DNA of 55,464 nt, from contig PLZV01000018.1 in the NCBI GenBank assembly GCA_003152315.1, positions 126,125-181,588 on the forward strand, written 5' to 3'. The notes below the pieces were generated by a model, which ran no database searches, was not told where the DNA came from, and was given only the letters and a program-made list of their open reading frames with translations. The position numbers were made by a program, and so were the translations under genes. Below are positions 1 through 9,315 of the stretch, one piece after another. Position 1 is the stretch's first letter. Each line of letters starts with the position of its first letter. This DNA comes from Verrucomicrobiota bacterium. GTDB lineage: Bacteria > Verrucomicrobiota > Verrucomicrobiia > Palsa-1439.

Positions 1-2863
1 TGCGCAGGAGCGTCTTGGTGATCTTACGGTTGGCCGGGATGATGATCTCGCCCGTCTCCGCATTGACCACGTCGAGCGGAATTTTCTCGCCGAGAAGAAT
101 GTTGCTCAACTTCTCCGTGAGTTCCTCACGCAACTCGGTAGATTTCTTCTTGTGCTCTTCTTCAATCTGCTTCTTCTGGCGGCGAATCTCGGTCGGCGTC
201 AGATTCGGACGGCTCAGTTCCTTGCGAGCTGACACTTTGACATCCATGACAATACCGTAGGTGCCACTGGGCACACGTAGCGAAGTGTCCTTCACGTCCG
301 CCGCCTTCTCCCCGAAGATCGCTCGCAACAAGCGCTCCTCAGGTGCGAGTTCCGTTTCGCCTTTCGGCGTAATCTTGCCGACAAGGATATCGCCGGGTTT
401 CACTTCCGCACCGATACGGATCACGCCATCGTGGCCGAGATCCTTGAGAGCCTCTTCGCCAACGTTCGGAATGTCTCGCGTGATTTCCTCGGGGCCGAGC
501 TTCGTATCGCGCGCGCCCGCCTCGAATTCGTCAATGTGAATCGAGGTGTAGACGTCGTCCTTGACGAGACGCTCGTTGACGAGAATGGCGTCCTCAAAGT
601 TGTAACCACACCAGGGCATGAAGGCCACGAGAACGTTGCGTCCGAGCGCCAATTCCCCATCCTCGCAGCAGGGACCATCGGCCAGGACCTGCCCCTTCTT
701 GATCTTCTCGCCACACTTGACGATGGGCTTCTGATTAAAGCACGTACCGGCATTCGAGCGCATAAACTTGCGCAGTTCGTACACCCATAAGTGGCTTTCG
801 GGGTCGGTGGCAAGCTTGCGTTTGCCCTCGGGCATTTCCCCGTCCTTCGTCACGATGATCCGCCGCGCGTCCACGCTGGCTACAACACCCGACTCATCCG
901 CAACAATACAGACCTTGGAGTCACGTGCGATGCGGCCTTCCAGGCCGGTTCCCACCAACGGTGAATCACTTTGCAGCAGCGGCACGGCTTGGCGTTGCAT
1001 GTTTGAACCCATCAACGCGCGGTTCGCGTCGTCATGTTCGAGGAACGGGATCAAGCCTGCCGCAACCGAAACGAGCTGTTTCGGCGACACGTCCATATAA
1101 TGAACGCGATCCGGCTCGACTTCGATGAAGTCGCTCTTGTAGCGGCACGAAACCTTCGGCACTGTGTAATGACCTTTGCTATCAATCGGTGCGTTGGCCT
1201 GGGCCACGACGTAATTCTCTTCCTGGTCGGCCGTCAAATAATCCACCTGGTCCGACACGCGCCCGTCTTTGACTTTGCGGTACGGCGTCTCGATGAATCC
1301 AAATTCATTGATCCGCGCATAAAGACTCATCGCGCTGATCAGACCGATGTTCGGGCCTTCAGGTGTTTCAATCGGGCAAATCCGCCCGTAATGCGACGGG
1401 TGAACGTCACGGACTTCGAAGCCCGCGCGTTCGCGTGACAAGCCTCCCGGCCCGAGGGCGGAGAGACGGCGTTTGTGCGTCAGCTCGCTCAACGGGTTCG
1501 TCTGATCCATGAACTGGCTGAGTTGGCTGCGACCAAAGAAATCGCGGATGACCGCCGAAAGCGCCTTCGGATTGATGAGCTGCTGCGGCGTCATCGTGTC
1601 GGTATTGACGTCGAACAGCGTCATGCGCTCCTTGACCACGCGTTCGGTACGCGCCAAACCGATGCGGCATTGATTGGCGAGAAGTTCGCCCACGGTGCGC
1701 AAGCGGCGGCTGCCAAGATGGTCGATGTCGTCCACCGAGCCTTCACCCTTGCGCAGGCTGAGGAGGTACTTGATCGCCTCGATCAAGTCTTCCTTCTCCA
1801 TGACGCGACTCTCCATGTCGGCATTGCGATTCAGCTTCTGGTTAATCTTGTACCGACCGACCCGACCCAGGTCGTAGCGGCGGGCGTCGAAGAACAAGCG
1901 CTTAATCAGCGCGTTGGCGTTGGCAATCGTCGGCGGATCACCGGGACGCAGGCGGCGGTAAATATCCTTGAGCGCTTCCTCCTGGTCCTTGCAGGTGTCC
2001 TTCCGCAGGCACTTGATGATGCAACCGTCGTCCGCGGAAATATCGACAACCTTCACCTTGTCAACTCCGAGATCGATCAACTGGCGAGCAACGCTCTTGC
2101 TCAGTGGCTCAAATGCCCGGCCCACGACGAGCTGTTTCTCTGTGTCCATCACATCGGCAATGAGCACCTTGTTCGTCGTCTCTTCGCCGCTGGAGAACTC
2201 CTTCAGCTTCACGTCCTCGATCTGGTAGAACAACTTGAGAATCTCCTCGTCGGTGCTGTAGCCGAGGGAGCGCAGGAATGTTGTCGCCAAAAACTTCCGA
2301 CGACGGTGACGACGGTCAAGATAGATGTTGAGCAGGTCGTTGCTGTCGAACTGGACTTCGAGCCATGAACCACGGTCGGGGATAATGCGAAATCCGAAAA
2401 GCACCTTGCCGCTGGTATGAATCGATGATTCAAAGCAGATGCCCGGTGAACGGTGCAGTTGACTGACGATGACGCGCTCCGCTCCGTTGATCACAAAACT
2501 GCCCGAGGGTGACATGAGCGGAATTTCGCCCATGTAGACCTTCTCTTCCTTTGTGCCGTTTGTGTCTTTGAGACGGAAGGTAACGTGCAGCGGGCCGCTG
2601 TAGCTGATGCCTTCGCGCAGGCAATCCAACCAGTTGGTCTTGGATTCGCCGATGGAGTACTCGACGAAATCAAGCGTGGCCTGGCCGTCGTAACTTTCAA
2701 TCGGAAACACTTCTTTGAAAACGGCCTGAAGACCAACGTTCTTGCGACGGGTCGTCGTAGCGTCGGACTGCAAAAACTCCGCATACGAATCCGTCTGCGC
2801 CTCAATAAACGGAGGAGGCTCAATTACGTCGCCCAACTTGCCGAAATATCTTCGTTCAGCCAT
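1..2863 (-). CDS. rpoB: RNA polymerase beta subunit (5' part, runs off window)
   Basis: Catalytic beta subunit of RNA polymerase. The first 954 codons are present, starting MAERRYFGK at 2863, and the 3' end lies beyond base 1. The rifampicin pocket is readable near 1430–1530: SQLSQFMDQ, THKRR and LSALGPGG, followed by the typical EGPNIGLI motif. The residues equivalent to E. coli Q513, D516, H526, R529 and S531 are all the sensitive type, so a rifampicin-sensitive enzyme is inferred. It follows rplL in the same direction after about 108 bp containing a strong hairpin, the usual L12–rpoB arrangement. No frameshift is seen. Confidence 0.98.
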   Translation of the reverse strand, partial: MAERRYFGKLGDVIEPPPFIEAQTDSYAEFLQSDATTTRRKNVGLQAVFKEVFPIESYDGQATLDFVEYSIGESKTNWLDCLREGISYSGPLHVTFRLKDTNGTKEEKVYMGEIPLMSPSGSFVINGAERVIVSQLHRSPGICFESSIHTSGKVLFGFRIIPDRGSWLEVQFDSNDLLNIYLDRRHRRRKFLATTFLRSLGYSTDEEILKLFYQIEDVKLKEFSSGEETTNKVLIADVMDTEKQLVVGRAFEPLSKSVARQLIDLGVDKVKVVDISADDGCIIKCLRKDTCKDQEEALKDIYRRLRPGDPPTIANANALIKRLFFDARRYDLGRVGRYKINQKLNRNADMESRVMEKEDLIEAIKYLLSLRKGEGSVDDIDHLGSRRLRTVGELLANQCRIGLARTERVVKERMTLFDVNTDTMTPQQLINPKALSAVIRDFFGRSQLSQFMDQTNPLSELTHKRRLSALGPGGLSRERAGFEVRDVHPSHYGRICPIETPEGPNIGLISAMSLYARINEFGFIETPYRKVKDGRVSDQVDYLTADQEENYVVAQANAPIDSKGHYTVPKVSCRYKSDFIEVEPDRVHYMDVSPKQLVSVAAGLIPFLEHDDANRALMGSNMQRQAVPLLQSDSPLVGTGLEGRIARDSKVCIVADESGVVASVDARRIIVTKDGEMPEGKRKLATDPESHLWVYELRKFMRSNAGTCFNQKPIVKCGEKIKKGQVLADGPCCEDGELALGRNVLVAFMPWCGYNFEDAILVNERLVKDDVYTSIHIDEFEAGARDTKLGPEEITRDIPNVGEEALKDLGHDGVIRIGAEVKPGDILVGKITPKGETELAPEERLLRAIFGEKAADVKDTSLRVPSGTYGIVMDVKVSARKELSRPNLTPTEIRRQKKQIEEEHKKKSTELREELTEKLSNILLGEKIPLDVVNAETGEIIIPANRKITKTLLR

Positions 2864-2923
2864 TGCTTACTTCCCGGGCATCGCTGCCCTCTGACTGCTG
2901 CTGTTTGCCAACCGTTTTTATGA

Positions 2924-2945
2924 GGACGCGGCGCAGGCCGCGTCC
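2924..2945 (-). promoter_or_regulatory. Hairpin in rplL–rpoB spacer (attenuator or processing site)
   Basis: A perfect 9-bp inverted repeat, GGACGCGGC / GCCGCGTCC, with a 4-nt loop lies between rplL and rpoB. In the sense transcript it is followed by TCATAAAAACGG, not a U tract, so it is not a standard terminator. Partial attenuation or RNase III processing between L12 and beta is known in other bacteria; that role here is inference. Confidence 0.5.
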
Positions 2946-2971
2946 CCGCCCAAATTCCACCGAATGAACAA

Positions 2972-3352
2972 CTACTTGAGCTCGACCTTGGCACCGGCTG
3001 CTTCGAGCTTCTTCTTGATCTCTTCGGCTTCTTCCTTCGTGGCGCCTTCCTTGACGGTCTTCGGTGCGCCTTCGACCAGGTCCTTGGCTTCCTTCAAGCC
3101 CAGACTCGTCACTGCGCGCACTTCCTTGATCACGCCAATCTTGTTCGCGCCCGTTTCCTTTAAAACGACATCAAAGGTCGTCTTGGCCTCGGCTACCGGA
3201 GCCGCAGCCGCGCCACCCGCCGGGCCTGCCGCTGCGACCGGAGCCGCCGCGCTAACGCCCCATTTCTCTTCGAGCTTCTTCGAGAGCTCCGCGGCCTCGA
3301 TAACCGTCAGAACGCTCAGTTGTTCAACAATTTGATCCAGATTTGCTGCCAT
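2972..3352 (-). CDS. rplL: 50S ribosomal protein L7/L12
   Basis: Stalk protein that recruits translation GTPases to the ribosome. It is 126 aa, a normal length: an N-terminal dimerisation domain (about 1–35), an Ala/Gly/Pro-rich hinge (about 36–57, alternating [13 protein letters not shown]), and a C-terminal domain with the conserved [18 protein letters not shown] helix. It lies downstream of rplJ with a 97-bp spacer that carries an 18-bp palindrome. Confidence 0.97.
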   Translation of the reverse strand: MAANLDQIVEQLSVLTVIEAAELSKKLEEKWGVSAAAPVAAAGPAGGAAAAPVAEAKTTFDVVLKETGANKIGVIKEVRAVTSLGLKEAKDLVEGAPKTVKEGATKEEAEEIKKKLEAAGAKVELK

Positions 3353-3405
3353 GTTCGTATCTTTCCTTTCGGTATCGTCGCGCTCCAGAGCCCTAGAGCC
3401 ATTAC

Positions 3406-3423
3406 CCCCGAAAGCTTTCGGGG
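3406..3423 (-). promoter_or_regulatory. Palindromic hairpin in rplJ–rplL spacer
   Basis: CCCCGAAAGCTTTCGGGG is a perfect 18-bp palindrome in the rplJ–rplL gap. In RNA it can fold as a 7-bp stem with an AGCU loop. It could set the L10/L12 expression ratio or act as a processing site; there is no U tract, so full termination is unlikely. Function is inferred from position only. Confidence 0.4.
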
Positions 3424-3449
3424 CGACGAGGAACCATTTATTTCAACCA

Positions 3450-3992
3450 CTACGCGGGAGTCGCGTCTGCCGCCACTCCCTGTTTATCGGCATGTGCCTT
3501 TAGCACACGCGCAATTTGACTCGCAGGCGCACCCAACACGACCGCAATGCGTGTCGCCGGCGTCTGTAACAGGGCCACCAACTGCGCCCGCAGCGCGTCC
3601 AATGGAGGCAGATCAGCGACGGCCGAAATCTCGTCGACGCTCAACGCCTTCTTGCCAAGTGACCCAACTTTAAACTTTGGCTTCTCAAATTCCTTACCGA
3701 ACTGTTTCAACACCTTCGCTACCGCGCCGATATCGGCCTTCTCATTCCCGACGACGACTGCGGTCATACCGCCGAAGTTGCGGTCGAACTCCGGTAGTTC
3801 GGCGGCCTTCATCGCATGGCGCAACATCGTGTTCTTCGCCACGTGATATTCCGCCTTCGCCCCACGCAGCCGTTTCCGCAACTCGGCGAACTGCGCCACC
3901 GTCATGCCCTTGTATTCCGTCAGGATCACGAACGGCGAGGAGCCCACCTGCTTCTTCAAATCCTCAACAATCAATTGTTTCTCTGGTCTCAT
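3450..3992 (-). CDS. rplJ: 50S ribosomal protein L10
   Basis: Base of the L10–L12 stalk. It is 180 aa, starting MRPEKQLIVEDLKKQVG, with the hallmark region VILTEYKGMTVAQFAELRKRLR and AKNTMLRHAM, and a C-terminal helix (about 150–172) that binds L12 dimers. It starts only 16 bp after the rplA stop, so there is no room for the long L10-binding leader seen upstream of rplJ in enterobacteria. Any autoregulation would have to act elsewhere in the operon. Confidence 0.97.
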   Translation of the reverse strand: MRPEKQLIVEDLKKQVGSSPFVILTEYKGMTVAQFAELRKRLRGAKAEYHVAKNTMLRHAMKAAELPEFDRNFGGMTAVVVGNEKADIGAVAKVLKQFGKEFEKPKFKVGSLGKKALSVDEISAVADLPPLDALRAQLVALLQTPATRIAVVLGAPASQIARVLKAHADKQGVAADATPA

Positions 3993-4008
3993 GAAAGTCC
4001 TTAACCTC

Positions 4009-4713
4009 TTAGCTCAAACTCGCCGAAAACTCGTGGTGATCGATGCTAATCCCCGGACTCATCGTGCTCGACAGCGTGCAGGTCTCGATAAAATGGCCCT
4101 TCGCGGTCGGTGGTTTCGCGTGCACGACAGCATTGATGACTGCTTTCGCATTCTCTTCAATCGCCTTGCCTTCAAAAGAAAGTTTACCGAACGAGACGTG
4201 CAAGTTGGCCGCCTTGTCCATCTTGAACTCCACGCGGCCCGCTTTCACTTCTTTCACGGCTCTGGCTGTGTCCTCCGTAACCGTGCCCGTCTTCGGGTTC
4301 GGCATCAGGCCTCTGGGACCAAGAGCCTTGCCAAGCTTACGAACTTCCTGCATTGCTTCCGGAGTCGCGACGGCAACATCAAAATCAATCCACCCCTCCT
4401 GGCACTTCTTCACGAGATCTTCCATGCCGACGAAGTCCGCGCCGGCATCCTTGGCCGCCTGAGCTGCCGCGCCCTTCGCGAAGACAACCACGCGGACTTT
4501 TTTCCCACTGCCATGCGGAAGCGCCACGGTGCCACGAACCATCTGGTCGCTCTGCTTGGGATCGACACCCAATTTGAACGCCAGTTCAATTGTCTCGTCA
4601 AATTTCGGCTTGGGCAATTTCTTGAGAAGTTCGACCGCTTCGCCAATCTTATAGTGGCGCTTCGAATCGACCTGCTTGACTGCCTCATTATAGCGTTTGC
4701 CGTGTATTGCCAT
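4009..4713 (-). CDS. rplA: 50S ribosomal protein L1
   Basis: L1 stalk protein involved in E-site tRNA release. It is 234 aa, close to the usual 230, starting [13 protein letters not shown], with the signature [14 protein letters not shown] near residues 130–145. It lies 17 bp downstream of rplK. The C-terminus [18 protein letters not shown] ends slightly longer than average. Confidence 0.97.
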   Translation of the reverse strand: MAIHGKRYNEAVKQVDSKRHYKIGEAVELLKKLPKPKFDETIELAFKLGVDPKQSDQMVRGTVALPHGSGKKVRVVVFAKGAAAQAAKDAGADFVGMEDLVKKCQEGWIDFDVAVATPEAMQEVRKLGKALGPRGLMPNPKTGTVTEDTARAVKEVKAGRVEFKMDKAANLHVSFGKLSFEGKAIEENAKAVINAVVHAKPPTAKGHFIETCTLSSTMSPGISIDHHEFSASLS

Positions 4714-4730
4714 AGAAACCTCGAAGTTCC

Positions 4731-5159
4731 CTAATCGACCACGTCGATGCCCATGCTACGCGCGGTACCCGCGATCACGCGACAGGCGGCGTCCTCGCTG
4801 CGCGAATTAAGATCCGCCATCTTCGCCTTCGCGATCTCGAGAACCTGCTTGCGGGTGACCTTGCCGACCTTATTGCGGTTTGGCTCGGCACTGGCCGTCG
4901 CGATGCCTGCGGCCTTCTTCAGCAGCGCGCTGGCGGGTGGCGACTTGGTTATGAATGTGAAAGTCTTGTCCTTATAGACGGTAATAATGACGGGAACAAT
5001 CGTCCCCGCGATCTTCTGGGTTGCCGCGTTGAATTGCTTGCAGAACTCCATAATATTCACGCCCTGCTGGCCGAGCGCCGGGCCAACGGGTGGCGCCGGG
5101 TTCGCCTGCCCTGCCGGAATCTGCAATTTGATCATGCCTGTGACTGGTTTGCCTGCCAT
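4731..5159 (-). CDS. rplK: 50S ribosomal protein L11
   Basis: GTPase-centre protein needed for stringent-factor and release-factor action. It is 142 aa with the N-terminal motif [22 protein letters not shown] and the C-terminal rRNA-binding signature near the end ([14 protein letters not shown]). It lies 9 bp after nusG and is clearly co-transcribed with it. Confidence 0.98.
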   Translation of the reverse strand: MAGKPVTGMIKLQIPAGQANPAPPVGPALGQQGVNIMEFCKQFNAATQKIAGTIVPVIITVYKDKTFTFITKSPPASALLKKAAGIATASAEPNRNKVGKVTRKQVLEIAKAKMADLNSRSEDAACRVIAGTARSMGIDVVD

Positions 5160-5168
5160 ATTCCCTCG

Positions 5169-5735
5169 CTACGAGCGTTCTACCTGCCAGTATTCCAACT
5201 CGACTGGCGTCGAACGTCCGAAAATTGAAACTGAAATCTTCAACTTGCCACGATCGGGATCGATTTCGTCGATCACGCCTGTGAAGTTTTGGAACGGTCC
5301 ATCGTTGACCTTGACCGTTTCACCCTTCTCGAAGGCGACCTTGGGGGCCACCTTTTCCTGACGCTCCTCGATCTGCGCCAGAATGCTCTCAACCTCATCC
5401 TGCTTCAACGGCACGGGGCGCTCTCCACCGATAAAGCCAATGATCCCCGGCGTTTCGCGGACGAAATACCACGGACGGTCGAGCAATTGGTTCTTCTCGT
5501 CCAGCAATCTCATGTGGACGAGAATGTAACCTGGATAAAACTTCCGGGTGCTGGTCGTCTTCTTACCCTTCTTGACCTCCGCCACCTTTTCTGTCGGGAT
5601 CAGCACTTCTTTAATCAATTCGCTCATTTCCTCAACTTTGAGGCGTTTTTCGATGCTGTCCTTCACCTTCTGTTCCTGGCCAGAGAGCGTGTGGAGCACA
5701 AACCACTGAAACTCAGATTTTATCGTGGATTCCAT
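5169..5735 (-). CDS. nusG: Transcription elongation/antitermination factor NusG
   Basis: NusG binds RNA polymerase and couples transcription to translation or Rho. It is 188 aa: an NGN domain (WFVLHTLSGQEQKVKDSIEKR, KFYPGYILVHM, WYFVRETPGIIGFIGG) and a C-terminal KOW domain (EKGETVKVNDGPFQNFTGVIDEIDPDRGKLKI, roughly 130–165). It lies between secE and rplK in the canonical order. Confidence 0.98.
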   Translation of the reverse strand: MESTIKSEFQWFVLHTLSGQEQKVKDSIEKRLKVEEMSELIKEVLIPTEKVAEVKKGKKTTSTRKFYPGYILVHMRLLDEKNQLLDRPWYFVRETPGIIGFIGGERPVPLKQDEVESILAQIEERQEKVAPKVAFEKGETVKVNDGPFQNFTGVIDEIDPDRGKLKISVSIFGRSTPVELEYWQVERS

Positions 5736-5748
5736 CTCGTTTCTTTCG

Positions 5749-5946
5749 TTAGGCCTTGGTCAGGAAGGCGATGATCCTCAGGAACACCAAATCCGCCAGC
5801 GCGACAAATATCCCCAGAATCAACACCGTGATAATCACGACCAATGTCGAGTCGATCAACTCTTTCCGCGTCGGCCATGACGATTTCTTCAATTCGGCCG
5901 TGACCTCCGTTAGGAAGTCCCGCACTCTGAGAAATGGGTTTGTCAT
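5749..5946 (-). CDS. secE: Preprotein translocase subunit SecE
   Basis: Small essential component of the SecYEG channel in the inner membrane. It is 65 aa: an amphipathic N-terminal helix with the conserved ELKKSSWPTRKEL segment, followed by one membrane helix (STLVVIITVLILGIFVALAD). This is the short single-span form common outside enterobacteria. It lies 13 bp upstream of nusG. Confidence 0.95.
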   Translation of the reverse strand: MTNPFLRVRDFLTEVTAELKKSSWPTRKELIDSTLVVIITVLILGIFVALADLVFLRIIAFLTKA

Positions 5947-6030
5947 GTGTTGCTATTCTTTGCCGCCTTCGTGCCACCTGTGACCTCATCAGCCCGCCTC
6001 CCGGGACGCGAGCCCCGATTTCATCGAAGC

Positions 6031-6106
6031 TGGCACGCCAGGAGGGACTTGAACCCCCAACCTACGGTTTTGGAGACCGTCGCTCTGCCAATTGAGCTAC
6101 TGGCGT
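6031..6106 (-). tRNA. tRNA-Trp (CCA anticodon)
   Basis: The full cloverleaf reads on the minus strand: acceptor ACGCCAG/CTGGCGT, D-arm GCTCAATTGGCAGAGC, anticodon stem ACGGT/ACCGT with loop CTCCAAA (anticodon CCA), TΨC loop TTCAAGT, and an encoded CCA end at 6031–6033. It lies between rpmG and secE, as in many bacteria. Confidence 0.97.
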
Positions 6107-6148
6107 ATCCGTACTGCGGTCTCGTCCGCCTCGAACCTCCATCCACGC

Positions 6149-6304
6149 CTACTTGGTTTCGCGATGGGCAATGTGCTTGCCGCACTTGGGACAAAACTTG
6201 CGCAGCTCCAACCGCTCGGAACCCTGGGCCTTCTTGTTCCGCGTCGACGTGTAGTTGCGGCTCTTGCACTCGGTGCAAGCCATCGTGATCAACTCTCTCG
6301 GCAT
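6149..6304 (-). CDS. rpmG: 50S ribosomal protein L33
   Basis: 51-aa large-subunit protein, read directly from the sequence. It starts [18 protein letters not shown] and ends KHIAHRETK. Two CxxC pairs (CTEC at 10–13, CPKC at 38–41) make it the zinc-binding form. The start at 6304 is preferred over the internal ATG at 6283 because AGGGAG lies about 10 nt upstream and homologues begin MPRE or MREI. It lies between tuf and tRNA-Trp in the same operon. Confidence 0.95.
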   Translation of the reverse strand: MPRELITMACTECKSRNYTSTRNKKAQGSERLELRKFCPKCGKHIAHRETK

Positions 6305-6332
6305 CTTGCGTCAGCTCCCTAAAGTTTCGTCC

Positions 6333-7523
6333 TTACTCGATAATTTCGGTCACGCGTCCCGCGCCGACGGTGCGTCCACCCTCGCGAATGGCGAAGCGCA
6401 TCGTCTTCTCCATCGCAATCGGCGTGATTAATTCGATTTCCACGTTCACGTTGTCCCCGGGCATGACCATCTCAACGCCCTGCGGTAGTTTCGCGATACC
6501 CGTGACATCTGTGGTCCGGAAGTAAAATTGCGGGCGATAGCCATTGAAAAACGGCGTGTGACGACCACCCTCTTCCTTGCTCAGCACGTACACTTCGGCC
6601 TTAAACTTCTTGTGCGGCTTGATCGACCCGGGCTTGGCCAAGACCTGACCGCGCTCGATGCCTTCCTTCTCAATGCCGCGCAAGAGCAAGCCGACGTTGT
6701 CGCCTGCTTCCGCCCGGTCCAGAATCTTGCGGAACATTTCCACGCCGGTCACAACCGTTTTCGCCGTGTCGCGCAAGCCGACGATTTCAACTTCTTCGCC
6801 GACCTTGACGGTACCGCGCTCGACACGACCGGTCGCCACTGTGCCGCGGCCCGTGATCGAAAACACGTCCTCGACGGGCATCAGGAATGGCTTATCGATT
6901 TCACGCGTCGGCTGCGGGATGAAATCGTCAACTGCCTTGACCAACTCCAAAATCTGTTTCTCCGCCTCGGCTTCGCCCGCCAGCGCCTTCGACGCGCTGA
7001 CGCGAACCACCGGCACCTTGTCACCGGGAAATTGATACGCGGAGAGCAGTTCACGCACTTCGAGTTCGACGAGCTCCAGCAGTTCCGCATCATCGACAAG
7101 ATCCACCTTATTCAGGGCCACGACAATCGCGGGCACGCCAACCTGGCGGGCCAGCAGGATGTGTTCGCGGGTCTGAGGCATCGGACCGTCTGCGGCACTG
7201 ACGACGAGGATTGCGCCATCCATCTGTGCTGCGCCGGTGATCATGTTCTTGACGTAATCCGCGTGGCCGGGACAGTCAACGTGCGCATAGTGGCGTTTCT
7301 CGCTCTCGTATTCGACGTGCGCGGCCGCGATCGTAACGGTCTTCGTTTCATCGCGCACTGTACCGCCCTTGGCGATGTCAGCGTAGCTTTTGATTTCGGC
7401 CTTGCCCTGCTTGCTCAACACCGCGAGTAACGCTGCTGTCAACGTGGTCTTTCCATGGTCGATGTGACCGATCGTTCCGACATTGGCATGCGGCTTTGTG
7501 CGTTCAAATTTACCTTTGGCCAT
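6333..7523 (-). CDS. tuf: Elongation factor Tu
   Basis: Translational GTPase that delivers aminoacyl-tRNA. It is 396 aa, full length: G1 [10 protein letters not shown] (about 18–27), switch I with [11 protein letters not shown]3 [13 protein letters not shown]4 NKVDL, G5 SASKAL, then domains II and III ending [13 protein letters not shown]. The stretch around residues 54–62 differs from the usual GITINTSHVEY (here [13 protein letters not shown]). It lies downstream of tRNA-Thr. Confidence 0.98.
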   Translation of the reverse strand: MAKGKFERTKPHANVGTIGHIDHGKTTLTAALLAVLSKQGKAEIKSYADIAKGGTVRDETKTVTIAAAHVEYESEKRHYAHVDCPGHADYVKNMITGAAQMDGAILVVSAADGPMPQTREHILLARQVGVPAIVVALNKVDLVDDAELLELVELEVRELLSAYQFPGDKVPVVRVSASKALAGEAEAEKQILELVKAVDDFIPQPTREIDKPFLMPVEDVFSITGRGTVATGRVERGTVKVGEEVEIVGLRDTAKTVVTGVEMFRKILDRAEAGDNVGLLLRGIEKEGIERGQVLAKPGSIKPHKKFKAEVYVLSKEEGGRHTPFFNGYRPQFYFRTTDVTGIAKLPQGVEMVMPGDNVNVEIELITPIAMEKTMRFAIREGGRTVGAGRVTEIIE

Positions 7524-7616
7524 GCTCTCCTCCTGTCTGCTTACCTAATTTTGTGATCTCCGATGACCTCGTCCTGCTCAATTCCCAACCGGCATCAGCA
7601 CCGTTCATTCTAATAC

Positions 7617-7692
7617 TGGAGCCCACGATCGGGTTTGAACCGATGACCTCGTCCTTACCAAGGACGTGCTCTACCAACTGAGCTACGTGGGC
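7617..7692 (-). tRNA. tRNA-Thr (GGT anticodon)
   Basis: Cloverleaf on the minus strand: acceptor GCCCACG/CGTGGGC, D-arm GCTCAGTTGGTAGAGC, anticodon stem CGTCC/GGACG with loop TTGGTAA (anticodon GGT), T-stem ATCGG/CCGAT, and encoded CCA at 7617–7619. It is the first gene of the tuf–rpoB operon, 93 bp upstream of tuf. Confidence 0.97.
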
Positions 7693-7774
7693 CACGTTTT
7701 CTTCAAGACTGTCTCGCCTACCCATTCTTCCAGAAGCAACTTCTGAAATCCCCGGCGAAAACACTCTAGACACA

Positions 7775-7844
7775 AAAAGACGTAAAAACCCGTCCCCTCC
7801 TGTTTCCTTAACCTTCCCTTCTTCAAGGAAACAGTCGGCGGGTT
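7775..7844 (-). terminator. Hairpin plus T tracts in the leader of the tRNA-Thr/tuf operon (attenuator or glgC terminator)
   Basis: On the minus strand CTGTTTCCTT (7825–7834) pairs perfectly with AAGGAAACAG (7800–7809) across a 15-nt loop. An outer 6-bp stem AACCCG/CGGGTT (7839–7844 with 7787–7792) extends it. The hairpin is followed at once by TTTTT and then TCTTTTTG. It lies between the −10 box at 7907 and tRNA-Thr, so it could be an attenuator. It also lies about 130 bp past the glgC stop and could simply end glgC transcripts. Confidence 0.65.
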
Positions 7845-7906
7845 CTACGACGCCGTGTTAACTTGCCTTACTATTTTCTTTCCCCCCTCAACTAGCGGGT
7901 GACGCG

Positions 7907-7934
7907 ACTATAGCCGATTCTGAATATGTGTCAA
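7907..7934 (-). promoter_or_regulatory. Sigma70-type promoter for the tRNA-Thr–tuf–…–rpoB operon
   Basis: Minus-strand −35 TTGACA (7929–7934, perfect consensus), 16-bp spacer, −10 TATAGT (7907–7912). The predicted start is near 7900, about 210 nt upstream of tRNA-Thr. It points away from glgC into the translation operon. Confidence 0.75.
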
Positions 7935-7971
7935 CACCTCTCTTTGCGAATTCTGACCCTGACAGACACGA

Positions 7972-9279
7972 TCAGATTCGCGTGCCTGCTGGTATGACGG
8001 CGTTCTTGGGAATAATGACGATTCCATCGCGAATGCAGTAGTTTGGTCCATCGAAATCTGGGCACTTGCTCTTATCCGTAATCACAACGCCCTCGCCAAT
8101 GTGAACGTTCTTATCAATAATCGCCCGCTCGATTTTCGAGCCACGCCCGATGCTCATGTGCGGAATGCCCATCGCGTCTTCTTCGAGCATCTCATGCTGG
8201 GTCTCAAAAAAGTCGCAACCCATGATGATCGTATCGCGCAATTCACAGTCGGCCCCAATGAACGAGCGGACACCGACGACCGTGTTCTCGATCCGCGACC
8301 GCAGGATGACGCAACCATCCCCGATCAGCGCGGTGCGAATATCGCTTTCCACCACTTTCGATGCCGGCAGAAACCGCGCGTGCGTGTAGACCGGCGCGTC
8401 ACGATCAAAAAAATTGAAGGACGGCTTCAAGGAGCACAGGGCGAGGTTCGCGTCAAAGAACGAACGAATGGTTCCCACGTCCTGCCAATATCCCTGAAAG
8501 ATGTAGGCCGAGACACGATGACGGCCGATGGCATCGGGAATGATGTGTTTGCCAAAGTCCGTCGTGTCGTTGTCCAACACCTTGCGGAGAATGTCCCGGT
8601 TGAAGACGTAAATGCCCATCGACGCGAGATAGTGGTCATCGCTAGTCGTGATGCGGACGTGCGAAAGGAGCGGATCCTGGATCTTCAAGTCATCCAGCAA
8701 TTGTTCGTCCTTCGGTTTTTCCACAAAACGCACGATCCGCTTCTCCTCATTCACTTGTAGGATGCCCAGCCAGGCTGCTTCACATCGTGTCACCGGTTTC
8801 GCGGCAATCGTGATGTCCGCGTAGCTCTCCAGGTGCTGCTGGAGGACCTTTCGGAAATCCATGCGGTACAATTGGTCACCCGACAGAATCACGATGTACT
8901 CGTAATCCTGCTCTAAGAAGTATCGCAGGTTCTGGCGCACGGCGTCGGCCGTTCCCTGGTACCAACTCGACCCACCTGTTGTCTGCTGGGCCGCGAGGAT
9001 TTCCACAAAACCCCGTGAAAACCGGTCAAACGCATAGCTCTGGTGAATATGGCGATGCAGCGATGCGGAGTTGAACTGCGTGAGAATGTAAATGTGGCGG
9101 ATGTTCGAGTTGATGCAGTTGCTAATCGGAATATCGACCAACCGATACTTGCCCGCGATCGGCACGGCGGGCTTGGAACGCTCCTTGGTCAACGGAAAAA
9201 GTCGGCGACCCTCACCCCCACCCATGATGACGCCAAGAACATTGGTGGGGGTAACCGGCCTGAGTCCAAGGGGAGCCAT
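7972..9279 (-). CDS. glgC: Glucose-1-phosphate adenylyltransferase
   Basis: Makes ADP-glucose for glycogen synthesis. It is 435 aa: an N-terminal nucleotidyltransferase domain starting at the P-loop GGGEGRRLFPLTKERSKPAVP (about 20–40), then SGDQLYRMD (substrate site), and a C-terminal left-handed beta-helix ending in RDGIVIIPKNAVIPAGTRI. The start at 9279 is needed to keep the first beta strand (VLGVIMGGG). It lies only 6 nt from a good −10 box, so the mRNA is predicted to be leaderless. Divergent from glmS. Confidence 0.95.
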   Translation of the reverse strand: MAPLGLRPVTPTNVLGVIMGGGEGRRLFPLTKERSKPAVPIAGKYRLVDIPISNCINSNIRHIYILTQFNSASLHRHIHQSYAFDRFSRGFVEILAAQQTTGGSSWYQGTADAVRQNLRYFLEQDYEYIVILSGDQLYRMDFRKVLQQHLESYADITIAAKPVTRCEAAWLGILQVNEEKRIVRFVEKPKDEQLLDDLKIQDPLLSHVRITTSDDHYLASMGIYVFNRDILRKVLDNDTTDFGKHIIPDAIGRHRVSAYIFQGYWQDVGTIRSFFDANLALCSLKPSFNFFDRDAPVYTHARFLPASKVVESDIRTALIGDGCVILRSRIENTVVGVRSFIGADCELRDTIIMGCDFFETQHEMLEEDAMGIPHMSIGRGSKIERAIIDKNVHIGEGVVITDKSKCPDFDGPNYCIRDGIVIIPKNAVIPAGTRI

Positions 9280-9285
9280 GTCGCG

Positions 9286-9315
9286 ATACTAGTCAAACGG
9301 CCATCATCGCGTCAA
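9286..9315 (-). promoter_or_regulatory. glgC promoter (predicted leaderless transcript)
   Basis: Minus-strand −35 TTGACG (9310–9315), 18-bp spacer, −10 TAGTAT (9286–9291). The ATG at 9279 falls where transcription should begin. The −35 abuts that of the glmS promoter in the shared palindromic core TCAATTGA. Confidence 0.65.

Noticed and set aside
1475..2368. Long rightward open frame (297 aa)
   Set aside because: Antisense shadow of rpoB, whose minus-strand frame is unmistakable.
6528..7430. Long rightward open frame (300 aa)
   Set aside because: Antisense shadow of tuf.
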